Positions 1-6,461 of a stretch of DNA of 11,710 nt are shown piece after piece. A model generated the notes under the pieces. It did not search any database, was not told the DNA's origin, and was given only the letters and a program-made list of their open reading frames with translations. Each line of letters starts with the position of its first letter. The stretch's first letter is position 1. The position numbers and the translations under genes were made by a program. The DNA is from Syntrophaceae bacterium (GTDB lineage: Bacteria; Desulfobacterota; Syntrophia; Syntrophales; UBA5619), in contig CAKKRN010000114.1 in the NCBI GenBank assembly GCA_919902745.1, positions 3,156-14,865 of the forward strand, in the 5' to 3' direction.

Positions 1-84
1 GGTTTCATTGTTTTCAAGAGTGAGGGACTTTTGACGTATTTCGCCAGGAAGTATGATCAATTCGAAAGATGGGCGAAGATATGA
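1..84 (+). CDS. 3' end of a LivM-like branched-chain-type ABC permease (partial)
   Basis: Frame 1 is open from the window edge to a TGA at 82-84. It encodes a 27-residue tail reading GFIVFKSEGLLTYFARKYD and ending FERWAKI. A short hydrophobic stretch followed by a 'xxEGLL' turn and a basic, aromatic tail is how LivM-type inner-membrane permeases usually end, after their last helix. The TGA overlaps the ATG of the next gene (ATGA at 81-84), which implies translational coupling. The next two genes are LivG- and LivF-like ATPases, the normal partners of LivM in HAAT-family importers. The family call rests mostly on this context because only the tail is visible. Confidence 0.6.
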   Translation, partial: GFIVFKSEGLLTYFARKYDQFERWAKI

Positions 85-839
85 GCATTCTTTCCGTTGA
101 AAATATCAGCAAAACATTTGGCGGTCTGAAGGCGCTGATGTCCGTCAGTTTCAGCGTGAAACAGGGCGAAATTTACGGGATTATAGGCCCCAACGGTTCC
201 GGAAAGACGACGCTGATCAACTGCATTACCGGTTTCATAAAACCGGAAGCGGGAAAAGTTTATTTCCAGGGAGCGAACATCAAGGGTTGGCCGGCCCATA
301 AAATAGCGCGCGCCGGCATCGCCCGGACCTTTCAGGTGATGCGCCCCTATTATTCTTTGCCCGCTTATAAGAATCTCATCATTCCGCTGTGGTCGCCGCG
401 CGCCCGGGCCATAGGAGGATGGAGAGGCGGCGGCAAGCATGGGGACAGGGACACGGTTGCGGTCGATATTCTGGAAGAGATCGGTTTCGAGAGGGATTCA
501 CGCGTCCCCTATAAACTGGCGTCAACATTGCCGACCGGCTATCTGAAAAGACTCGAACTTGCCCGGTGCATCGCGCTCAGGCCGGAGATCATATTCTGCG
601 ACGAGGTTTTTTCCGGCCTAAGCGCCAGCGAGGTTGCCGGCATGCTGCCCCTCATAGAAAAGTTAAAAATGGAAGGCATAACACTGATCATGGTCGAACA
701 CAGGCTAAAAGAGCTGTTCAAGGTAGCGGATCGGGTCATGGCCTTGCAGTTCGGCGAAAAAATTGCCGAAGGTCATTACAAGGAGGTCATCGCAGATCCC
801 CGCGTTAAAGAAGCTTACCTGGGCAGCGAAGAGGTGTAG
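81..839 (+). CDS. LivG-like ABC importer ATPase
   Basis: Cytoplasmic ATPase subunit of a branched-chain-type (HAAT) importer, 252 aa. ATG 81 is preferred over ATG 69. It overlaps the upstream stop as ATGA and gives the family-typical start MSILSVENISKTFGGLKAL. Visible motifs are Walker A GPNGSGKT (36-43), Q-loop Gln85 in ARTFQVMRP, Walker B ending IIFCDE (Asp174, Glu175) and switch His207 in MVEHRLK. The ABC signature is unusual: LPTGY (150-154) rather than LSGGQ or LSYGQ, and DEV follows Walker B instead of DEP. I recall such variants in a LivG subgroup, so they do not imply inactivity. The solute is not set by the ATPase; the acyl-CoA ligase downstream suggests a carboxylic acid rather than an amino acid (inference). 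Confidence 0.88.
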   Translation: MSILSVENISKTFGGLKALMSVSFSVKQGEIYGIIGPNGSGKTTLINCITGFIKPEAGKVYFQGANIKGWPAHKIARAGIARTFQVMRPYYSLPAYKNLIIPLWSPRARAIGGWRGGGKHGDRDTVAVDILEEIGFERDSRVPYKLASTLPTGYLKRLELARCIALRPEIIFCDEVFSGLSASEVAGMLPLIEKLKMEGITLIMVEHRLKELFKVADRVMALQFGEKIAEGHYKEVIADPRVKEAYLGSEEV

Positions 840-841
840 GC

Positions 842-1588
842 ATGCTGGAAGCCAAAGAGCTGATGGTATTTTATGAAAACATGCTGGCCTTGAACAATGT
901 CAGCATCACTGCCGAGACCGGTTCGGTCATCGGTATTTTCGGCTCCAACAGTGCGGGCAAAAGCACCCTCATGTATACGCTGGCCGGCATCATGCTGGAT
1001 ATCAAGAAAAAAGAGGAGATGCGGGGCGGAGAAAGGATAACGCTCTTCGGCAGTCTCACATTTGAAGGGCGGGACATATCCAATCTCCCAGCCCATACCA
1101 GGGCGAAGGCAGGCATCGTGTTGTGTCCGGAACGACGGAGGATATTCCCGGAGAGCAGCGTCCTGGAAAATTTAAAAATAGGCTCTTACCTTACCAGCAT
1201 CAGGGAAAGAAAAAATAATCTGGAATACGTGTTGGGTGTCTTCCCGCGGCTCCATGAGTTCCTGAGCAGGCAGGGCGGTTTTTTAAGCGGCGGCGAGCAG
1301 CAAATGCTTGCCATCGGCAGGGCGCTGATGGCCAATCCGAAGGTTTTACTGCTCGATGAACCCTTGCTGGGATTGAGCCCCGTCTATCAAAAGATCGTTA
1401 TCGAAGCGATCAAGGAGATCCGAAAAACCAGAGGCATTACCATTATCGTATCAGAGCAGTATTCGAGGCCGGTGATTCCTATTATTGATAGAGGATATAT
1501 CATTGAAAACGGTTCCAGTGTTCTGGAGGGGACAAAAGAAGAGCTTATGGACAATCCCGATGTCAAATCGGCCTACTTTGGAATTTGA
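842..1588 (+). CDS. LivF-like ABC importer ATPase
   Basis: Second ATPase of the importer, 248 aa, starting 2 nt after the LivG-like stop. An AGAGG-type ribosome site lies inside the end of that gene. Motifs are Walker A GSNSAGKS (34-41), signature LSGGE (148-152) followed by QQMLAIGRAL, and Walker B VLLLDEP (Asp172, Glu173) with LLGLSP. The segment CPERRRIFPESSVLENL (95-111) is the LivF version of the Q-loop region. The switch position reads SEQY, matching the Gln-containing VEQN usual in LivF. Residues ~52-70 form a charged insertion (DIKKKEEMRGGERI) before the loop leading to FEGRDIS. It should pair with the LivG-like protein under the LivH/LivM permeases at the inner membrane. Confidence 0.88.
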   Translation: MLEAKELMVFYENMLALNNVSITAETGSVIGIFGSNSAGKSTLMYTLAGIMLDIKKKEEMRGGERITLFGSLTFEGRDISNLPAHTRAKAGIVLCPERRRIFPESSVLENLKIGSYLTSIRERKNNLEYVLGVFPRLHEFLSRQGGFLSGGEQQMLAIGRALMANPKVLLLDEPLLGLSPVYQKIVIEAIKEIRKTRGITIIVSEQYSRPVIPIIDRGYIIENGSSVLEGTKEELMDNPDVKSAYFGI

Positions 1589-1597
1589 GAAGCATTG

Positions 1598-3238
1598 ATG
1601 GAACTCTACCGCAACGAATGCACTTATACCCAATTCGACGAAGCATGCAGGAAATATCCCGCCAACACGGCCATCATTTATCTTGGTGAACGGTTCAGCT
1701 ATGCCCGTTTGCACGAACTTGTGGACAGGTTTGCCGCCGGTCTCTTGAATGCCGGTGTGAAAACCAAAGAGAAAGTCATGCTTTTTATTCCCAACTGTCC
1801 CCAGTGGATCATCGCCAATTTTGCCATCAATAAGATCGGCGGCGCCGTGGTGCCGGTTTCACCGATTTATACCTCCTATGAAATTGAATATATTATTAAC
1901 GATGCCGAGGTGGAAACCGTAATCTGCCTCGATACCAACTTCATGTATATCAATGAGGTGATCGGCAAGACCAACCTGAAACGGGTGATCGTCACCAATC
2001 TGGTGGACCTGATTCCCTTCTGGAAAAGATGTGTCGGCCATATGCTGGATAAACTGCCCAAAGGAAAGATCAAAAAAAGCAAGGAAGTATTGTATTTTAA
2101 GGATATCTTGAAAAATGAATGTCAAGCGCCCGCGATTGATATCGATCCGTGGCAGGACCTCGCGTATATCATGTATACGGGCGGTACGACCGGTTTCCCG
2201 AAGGGGGTGGCCGGCAACCACATGGGAGAGGTTTCTTATATTAAAGATATCGTGGAGAACGTCTTCAAGGGATATCTCTTTGCAGGTGAAGACACCATGA
2301 TCATGGTTAATCCCCTTTTTCATATCATGGCCAAGGGATTTGCGTTGGCGACCGCCCTGAATCAGGGGAATACCATGATCCTGATGCCGGTTCCGGAAGT
2401 GGATTCGATCCTGGAGGCCATACAGAAATACAAGGTCAGATGGATGCTCGGCGTGCCGACTTTATACCGAATGATACTGGAAAATGACAGAATTGATCAG
2501 TACGACATCAGTTCCCTGAAATATTGCTACTGCGGAGGCGATGTCCTCCCCGGCGAGGTTTACAACAAATGGCGGGAGAAATACGACAACTCCATCTACC
2601 AGGTATATGGCTCCACGGAGGTGGGACATGTGGCCTACAGCCCCCTGGAAAAGAAGCCCAGCCCTAAAACCGTGGGCAGGCCTTTAAAATCAAGAAAATG
2701 TCTGATTATTGATCCGGAGACGCTGGAACCGGTTGCCGAAGGAGAGGTCGGGGAATTGGCCGTTACCTCGGCCTATACGATCAAGAGCTACTGGAAAAAA
2801 CCCGAGGAAACTGCACACGCTTATATAAAGCTGGGAGATGATACCTATTACAGAATGGGTGATTTTATAAGGCTCAATGAAGATGGAGAGCTGGAATTTA
2901 TGGAGAGGACCGCCGATGTCATAAAATGTAAAGGTTACAGGATCTCCGCTTCGGAGGTCGAGGCTGTCCTCCAGGATCACCCGGCCGTAATCGGGTCATG
3001 CGCCATCGGTATCCCGGACATTAAGCTGGGAGAAAGAATTAAAGCAATTGTCGTGCTTAAGCAGGATGCCAAGGGGGTAAGCAGCGCCGACCTGTTGCGG
3101 TGGTGCAGGGACAGACTCGCTTCCTACAAGGTGCCGAGCTACATCGAATTCCGAGACATGCTGCCGAAGTCGAAAGTCGGCAAGCTGCTGCGCCGGGAAA
3201 TCCGCGATGAAGAGCGAAGAAAACTCGGCGGCAATTAG
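1598..3238 (+). CDS. AMP-forming acyl-CoA ligase (ANL superfamily)
   Basis: ATP-dependent acid-CoA ligase, 546 aa: carboxylate + ATP to acyl-AMP, then to acyl-CoA. ATG 1598 follows GAGAAG with normal spacing; a TTG directly before it is less likely. Core motifs are in order: phosphate loop YTGGTTGFPKG (193-203), A4-type PLFHIMAKG (239-247), adenine/AMP motif YGSTE (337-341), ribose-binding Asp422 in YRMGD, hinge region ERTADVIKCKGYRIS (436-450), and catalytic Lys529 in KSKVGKLLRRE near the C-terminus. Length is normal for the family. The gene lies 9 nt after the LivF-like gene and shares its moderate-GC style, so it is probably the last gene of the import operon and traps the imported acid as a CoA thioester. 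Motifs do not fix the substrate; aromatic, phenylacetate-like or medium-chain acids are all possible. Confidence 0.88.
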   Translation: MELYRNECTYTQFDEACRKYPANTAIIYLGERFSYARLHELVDRFAAGLLNAGVKTKEKVMLFIPNCPQWIIANFAINKIGGAVVPVSPIYTSYEIEYIINDAEVETVICLDTNFMYINEVIGKTNLKRVIVTNLVDLIPFWKRCVGHMLDKLPKGKIKKSKEVLYFKDILKNECQAPAIDIDPWQDLAYIMYTGGTTGFPKGVAGNHMGEVSYIKDIVENVFKGYLFAGEDTMIMVNPLFHIMAKGFALATALNQGNTMILMPVPEVDSILEAIQKYKVRWMLGVPTLYRMILENDRIDQYDISSLKYCYCGGDVLPGEVYNKWREKYDNSIYQVYGSTEVGHVAYSPLEKKPSPKTVGRPLKSRKCLIIDPETLEPVAEGEVGELAVTSAYTIKSYWKKPEETAHAYIKLGDDTYYRMGDFIRLNEDGELEFMERTADVIKCKGYRISASEVEAVLQDHPAVIGSCAIGIPDIKLGERIKAIVVLKQDAKGVSSADLLRWCRDRLASYKVPSYIEFRDMLPKSKVGKLLRREIRDEERRKLGGN

Positions 3239-3289
3239 CGCCCCGCCCTCCATGAAAAAGGTCTCCCTTGGCGCCGGGCGTTATTTTTT
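3236..3289 (+). terminator. Probable rho-independent terminator after the ligase
   Basis: The arm TAGCGCCC (3236-3243, starting on the ligase stop codon) pairs with GGGCGTTA (3276-3283) with one G-U pair. An inner CGCC (3244-3247) pairs with GGCG (3270-3273), leaving a 2-nt bulge. Six T residues follow at 3284-3289. Position and T-run fit the end of the importer/ligase operon. The apical loop is long (about 22 nt), which lowers certainty. Confidence 0.5.
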
Positions 3290-3333
3290 CCCGTAACCGA
3301 TCGTTTGGTGAGCCTCGGCCAGGTATGTTGAAA

Positions 3334-3353
3334 GTTCTTTGAAATACGAGAAC
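3334..3353. repeat. Inverted repeat GTTCT-N10-AGAAC, possible operator
   Basis: GTTCT (3334-3338) and AGAAC (3349-3353) are perfect inverted arms 10 nt apart. They sit in the otherwise empty stretch 3290-3376, about 24 nt upstream of a -35 box. Arms of 5 bp can occur by chance, so an activator or repressor site is only a suggestion. Nothing else recognisable was seen between the terminator and the first promoter. Confidence 0.2.
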
Positions 3354-3376
3354 CATCTCCGGTGGCCAAAATCATC

Positions 3377-3405
3377 TTGACACACAAGATCCTTTTTCGT
3401 ACACT
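3377..3405 (+). promoter_or_regulatory. Sigma70-type promoter candidate P1 (TTGACA-N17-TACACT)
   Basis: A perfect -35 box TTGACA (3377-3382) is followed by 17 nt and the -10 box TACACT (3400-3405). Predicted transcription start is about 3412. It points at the SDR remnant and the SDR-thiolase pair and lies just after the terminator of the upstream operon. Confidence 0.55.
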
Positions 3406-3411
3406 CCCACT

Positions 3412-3440
3412 GTGAAAAAGCAATGTCTTATCAATATAAT
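3412..3440 (+). promoter_or_regulatory. Sigma70-type promoter candidate P2 (GTGAAA-N17-TATAAT)
   Basis: A perfect -10 box TATAAT (3435-3440) has GTGAAA (3412-3417; 4 of 6 matches to TTGACA) exactly 17 nt upstream. It begins near the start point predicted for P1, giving a tandem pair. It also overlaps the nominal first codons of the SDR remnant, which argues that those codons are regulatory DNA rather than coding. Confidence 0.4.
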
Positions 3441-3590
3441 ATGACCGGCTTGATTGAGAAGATTCCGTTTCGCCGCCTGGCCGAGCCGGAAGAGATCGCA
3501 GCCGCGCACCTGTTTTTCGCCGGCGATGATGCGGGCTACGTCACCGGTCAGGTGCTGTTTGTGGACGGCGGGATCAGTGTGGGCGTGTAG
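3423..3590 (+). pseudogene. C-terminal remnant of a short-chain dehydrogenase/reductase
   Basis: An open frame of 55 codons. From about codon 11 (nt 3453) it matches the end of FabG-like SDRs: IPFRRLAEPEEIAAAHLFF, then DDAGYVTGQVLFVDGG and a TAG stop. An intact SDR has about 250 residues, so the cofactor-binding glycine motif, the catalytic Ser/Tyr/Lys and most of the fold are missing. The same frame upstream hits a stop at 3378 and shows no SDR sequence. The ATG at 3423 has no good ribosome site and overlaps promoter P2. I read it as the 3' debris of a gene lost by deletion or recombination. The intact SDR 50 nt downstream has a different tail (VDGGQYI), so this is not a simple duplicate of it. 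Confidence 0.7.
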
Positions 3591-3639
3591 GGGCATAGCG
3601 ACGGGGATTTCATCATTACTGACTTAAGGAGAACTGAAC

Positions 3640-4383
3640 ATGAATCTTCAGGGCAAGGTTGGCATTGTGACGGGCGGCAGCATGGGCATCGGGTGCGCGA
3701 TCGCGCTTGACCTGGCGGCCCACGGCGCCGATGTCGCCATCAACTATCGCAAGCACGCCGACGAGGCCGGTCGGATCGTCGGCGAGATGGAGCGCCTGGG
3801 ACGTCGCGGACTGGCCGTGCAGGCCGACGTAGCGTCGTTCGACGACGCGCAGCGCATGGTCGATACCGTTCGCGAGAAATTCGGCCGGCTGGACATTCTG
3901 GTGAACAACGCCGGCATCAACCGCGACGCCGTCGTGTGGAAGATGAGCGAAGCCCAGTGGGACGAAGTGATACTCACCAACCTCAAGGGCTACTTCAACT
4001 ACATCCACGCCGCCGCGTCGGTTTTCAAAGAGCAAGGCTCCGGCAAGATCGTCAATATCACCTCGATTAACGGACTGCGTGGCAAGTTCGGGCAGTCCAA
4101 TTACTCGGCGGCCAAGGCCGGAATCATTGGCTTAACCAAGGCGGTCGCGCGCGAGCTGGGCAGGTTTAACGTCAACGTCAACGCCATTGCGCCGGGGCTG
4201 ATCGAGACCGACATGGTTCAGCAGGCGCCGCAGGATGTAAAAGACAAGGCGCTGGCCGAGATCATGCTGGGCCGGCTGGGCACGCCGGAAGAAGTGGCGC
4301 ATGTCGTCACCTTCCTCTGCTCTGATTTCGCCCGACACATCACGGGCGAAGTGATCAAAGTCGACGGCGGGCAATACATCTAA
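3640..4383 (+). CDS. FabG-like short-chain dehydrogenase (3-oxoacyl/3-hydroxyacyl-CoA or -ACP type)
   Basis: NAD(P)-dependent oxidoreductase of the classical SDR family, 247 aa. It should interconvert 3-hydroxyacyl and 3-oxoacyl thioesters in the cytoplasm. A strong AAGGAG (3626-3631) lies 8 nt before the ATG. Visible motifs are TGGSMGIG (11-18, cofactor loop), NNAG (89-92), Asn114, Ser142 in NITSINGLRG, and Tyr155/Lys159 in YSAAK. The C-terminus is VDGGQYI. The region VNVNAIAPGLIETDM is typical of FabG/PhaB enzymes. The gene precedes a thiolase by 60 nt, so a 3-hydroxyacyl-CoA dehydrogenase role ahead of thiolysis, or acetoacetyl-CoA reduction in the opposite direction, fits better than fatty-acid synthesis (inference). 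Codons are GCG/CGC-rich, unlike the importer block. Confidence 0.87.
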   Translation: MNLQGKVGIVTGGSMGIGCAIALDLAAHGADVAINYRKHADEAGRIVGEMERLGRRGLAVQADVASFDDAQRMVDTVREKFGRLDILVNNAGINRDAVVWKMSEAQWDEVILTNLKGYFNYIHAAASVFKEQGSGKIVNITSINGLRGKFGQSNYSAAKAGIIGLTKAVARELGRFNVNVNAIAPGLIETDMVQQAPQDVKDKALAEIMLGRLGTPEEVAHVVTFLCSDFARHITGEVIKVDGGQYI

Positions 4384-4404
4384 AGTGCGAAGTGCGAAAT
4401 GTGA
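4384..4404 (+). repeat. Heptamer repeat AGTGCGA x2 plus a degenerate third copy
   Basis: Directly after the SDR stop come AGTGCGA (4384-4390), AGTGCGA (4391-4397) and AATGTGA (4398-4404). The run fills part of the 60-nt gap before the thiolase, ahead of its AAGGAG ribosome site (4430-4435). Similar short heptamer runs occur between genes in some environmental genomes; no function is evident. Confidence 0.5.
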
Positions 4405-4443
4405 AACAGCAACAAAAAGGAACGCCAACAAGGAGAATCAAAA

Positions 4444-5685
4444 ATGCGAGAAGCAGTCATCGTCGAAGCCGTGCGAACGCCAATCGGGCGGCATGGCGGC
4501 ATATTGAAGGATGTTCGACCGGATGATCTGGCCGCGCTGGTGATCGCGGAAGTTGTCAAGCGCGCAGGCGTCGATCCGGCGCTCGTCGAAGAAGTGTACT
4601 TCGGCTGCGCCAATCAAGCGGGTGAAGACAACCGAAACGTAGCGCGCATGGGGTCGCTGCTGGCGGGGCTGCCGGTATCGGTAGCGGCGGTGACGTTCAA
4701 TCGCCTGTGCGCGTCGAGCCTGGCAGCCATCAACGCGGCTGCGCGGGCGATCAAGGTCGGCGAAGGCGATGTTTACATCGCGGGCGGCGTCGAGAGCATG
4801 ACGCGATCGCCGTACGCGATCCCCAAGACCAGCCCGGAGTGGGCCTTCCGCAACGTCACCGCATGGGACACGACGATCGGCTGGCGTTTCCCGAATCAGA
4901 AACTCAAGGACCGGTACGGCAACGACTCGATGGGCGAGACGGCCGAGAATGTGTACGACTTGACCAAGACGATCACGCGCGAAGAGCAGGATCGGTTTGC
5001 GCTGGCGTCGCATCAACGCGCGGTGGCGGCGATTGCGTCGGGCAAATTCGCCGAGGAGATCGTGCCTGTTCCGATCGCTCAGAAAAAAGGCGATCCGATC
5101 CTGATCAGCCGCGACGAGCACCCGCGCGCTGACACGTCTCTCGAATCCCTGGCCAAACTGCGGCCGGCATTTCGTCAGGGCGGCACAGTGACGGCCGGCA
5201 ATTCGAGCGGCATCAACGACGGTGCCGCGGCGCTGTTGATCATGAGCGCGGACAAAGCGCGCGAGCTGGGCAAGCAGCCGCTGGCCCGCATCGTAGCGAG
5301 CGCGGCAGCGGGCGTCGAGCCGCGAACGATGGGCCTGGGACCGGTTCCGGCGACGCGCAAGGCGCTGGAGCGCGCCGGGTTGAAAATCGAAGACCTCGGG
5401 CTGATCGAGCTGAACGAGGCTTTCGCCGTGCAGGCGCTGGCGGCGATGAAGGAGCTCGGCTTATGGCACGAGATTACAAACGTCAACGGCGGAGCGATCG
5501 CGCTGGGACATCCGCTCGGCTGTTCGGGCGCGCGGCTAATGTGCACACTGGTGCACGAGATGCGGCGTCGCGCCCCCAACGAGCCGCGACCCTATTACGG
5601 GCTGACGACGTTGTGCGTCGGCGTGGGGCAAGGCGAGGCGACTATCGTCGAGTGGGTTGACGGCGGGTTGACGGTGGGCGCGTAG
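4444..5685 (+). CDS. Acetyl-CoA acyltransferase, PcaF/PaaJ-type thiolase
   Basis: Degradative thiolase, 413 aa: 3-oxoacyl-CoA + CoA to acyl-CoA + acetyl-CoA. An AAGGAG site lies 8 nt before the ATG. The catalytic residues are all present: nucleophile Cys89 in NRLCASS, His356 in GHPLGCSG, and Cys391 in [14 protein letters not shown] is at 324-327. The segments [17 protein letters not shown] (53-69) and DTTIGWRF (142-149) closely resemble the 3-oxoadipyl-CoA thiolases PcaF and PaaJ, more than acetoacetyl-CoA thiolases as I recall them. The protein runs about eight residues (DGGLTVGA) past the usual VE-type end, and that tail is encoded by an 11-bp tandem repeat. It probably shares the transcript of the SDR upstream. 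True substrate is unknown; an acid-degradation role is inferred. Confidence 0.88.
   Translation: MREAVIVEAVRTPIGRHGGILKDVRPDDLAALVIAEVVKRAGVDPALVEEVYFGCANQAGEDNRNVARMGSLLAGLPVSVAAVTFNRLCASSLAAINAAARAIKVGEGDVYIAGGVESMTRSPYAIPKTSPEWAFRNVTAWDTTIGWRFPNQKLKDRYGNDSMGETAENVYDLTKTITREEQDRFALASHQRAVAAIASGKFAEEIVPVPIAQKKGDPILISRDEHPRADTSLESLAKLRPAFRQGGTVTAGNSSGINDGAAALLIMSADKARELGKQPLARIVASAAAGVEPRTMGLGPVPATRKALERAGLKIEDLGLIELNEAFAVQALAAMKELGLWHEITNVNGGAIALGHPLGCSGARLMCTLVHEMRRRAPNEPRPYYGLTTLCVGVGQGEATIVEWVDGGLTVGA
5654..5675 (+). repeat. 11-bp tandem repeat in the thiolase 3' end
   Basis: GGGTTGACGGC (5654-5664) is followed at once by GGGTTGACGGT (5665-5675), identical at 10 of 11 positions. It encodes the extra C-terminal residues of the thiolase. 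Because 11 is not a multiple of 3, a duplication here would have shifted the frame and created the present tail. Confidence 0.55.
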
Positions 5686-5717
5686 GACCAGTTGCCGACT
5701 TGTCCGGAGGTTGGAGC

Positions 5718-6461
5718 ATGAAGGTCATCTTTCTGGGCACGAACGGCTGGTACGATACGGAGACGGGAAACACAATCTGCACCCTCGTGCAGACGGAGCG
5801 GTACGACATCCTTCTCGACGCCGGAAACGGCATCCACCGGGCGGCCGGTCTTCTCGAAGGCGCAAAACCGGTTTTTCTTTTCCTCAGCCACTTCCACATC
5901 GATCACATCGAAGGTCTTCATATCCTTGCGAAGTTCCGGTTCCGCGAGGGGCTGACCATCTGCGCCCCCACAGGGGGGAGGGAGATCCTGGGAACCTTCA
6001 TCAACGCCCCGTTCACGATCCCCCTCGCCGCCCTTCCCTATCCGGTCCGCATCCTGGAGATGCCGGAAGAGTCCGCGTCCCTCCCCTTCTTAGTCAAGGC
6101 CCTGCCGCTCCGCCACGCCTCGCTTACGCTGGGCTACCGATTCGCCATCGACGGCCGGATCATCAGCTACTGCCCGGACACGGGCTACTGCGAAAACGCC
6201 GTGGCGCTGTCCCTCGCCTCCGATCTGCTGATCACGGAATGCGCCTACAAGGAGGGTCAATCCTTCGAAGAGTGGCCCCATCTCAACCCGGAGACGGCGG
6301 CGCGCATCGCCCGTGAAGCGGGGGCAAAACGCCTCGCCCTCACCCATTTTGACGCAGGGGTTTATGCTTCGCTTCCCGAACGGAAGGAGTCGGAGGCGGT
6401 CGCCTCCGCCATCTTCACCGAGACGACGGCCGCGGTGGACAGGCTGGAGATTGTTCTTTAA
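5718..6461 (+). CDS. Metallo-beta-lactamase-fold hydrolase, RNase Z/ElaC-like group
   Basis: Soluble dinuclear-metal hydrolase of 247 aa. ATG 5718 has GGAGG at 5706-5710 with good spacing; an in-frame TTG at 5700 lacks one. Metal ligands visible are the HxHxDH motif SHFHIDH (His58, His60, Asp62, His63), His133 in LRHAS, Asp154 in YCPDTGYC, and His210 in LALTHFDAG. The stretch from His188 (HLNPETAARIAREAGAKRL) into LTHF is the usual end of RNase Z/ElaC-like and related phosphodiesterase members. No exosite arm of true RNase Z is evident, so the substrate cannot be named. It starts 32 nt after the thiolase stop on the same strand, but with a different codon style. It converges on the patatin gene with overlapping stop codons. 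Confidence 0.8.
   Translation: MKVIFLGTNGWYDTETGNTICTLVQTERYDILLDAGNGIHRAAGLLEGAKPVFLFLSHFHIDHIEGLHILAKFRFREGLTICAPTGGREILGTFINAPFTIPLAALPYPVRILEMPEESASLPFLVKALPLRHASLTLGYRFAIDGRIISYCPDTGYCENAVALSLASDLLITECAYKEGQSFEEWPHLNPETAARIAREAGAKRLALTHFDAGVYASLPERKESEAVASAIFTETTAAVDRLEIVL

Noticed and set aside
3561..3591. Similarity between the SDR remnant end and the thiolase end (5656-5686), as if flanking direct repeats of an inserted unit
   Set aside because: About 25 of 31 positions match, but both encode VDGG-like tails and the thiolase copy is explained by its own 11-bp tandem repeat; too weak to claim an insertion boundary.
4438..5121. Minus-strand open frame of 227 codons over the thiolase
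   Set aside because: Shadow of the thiolase gene; Arg/Asp-rich with no motif.
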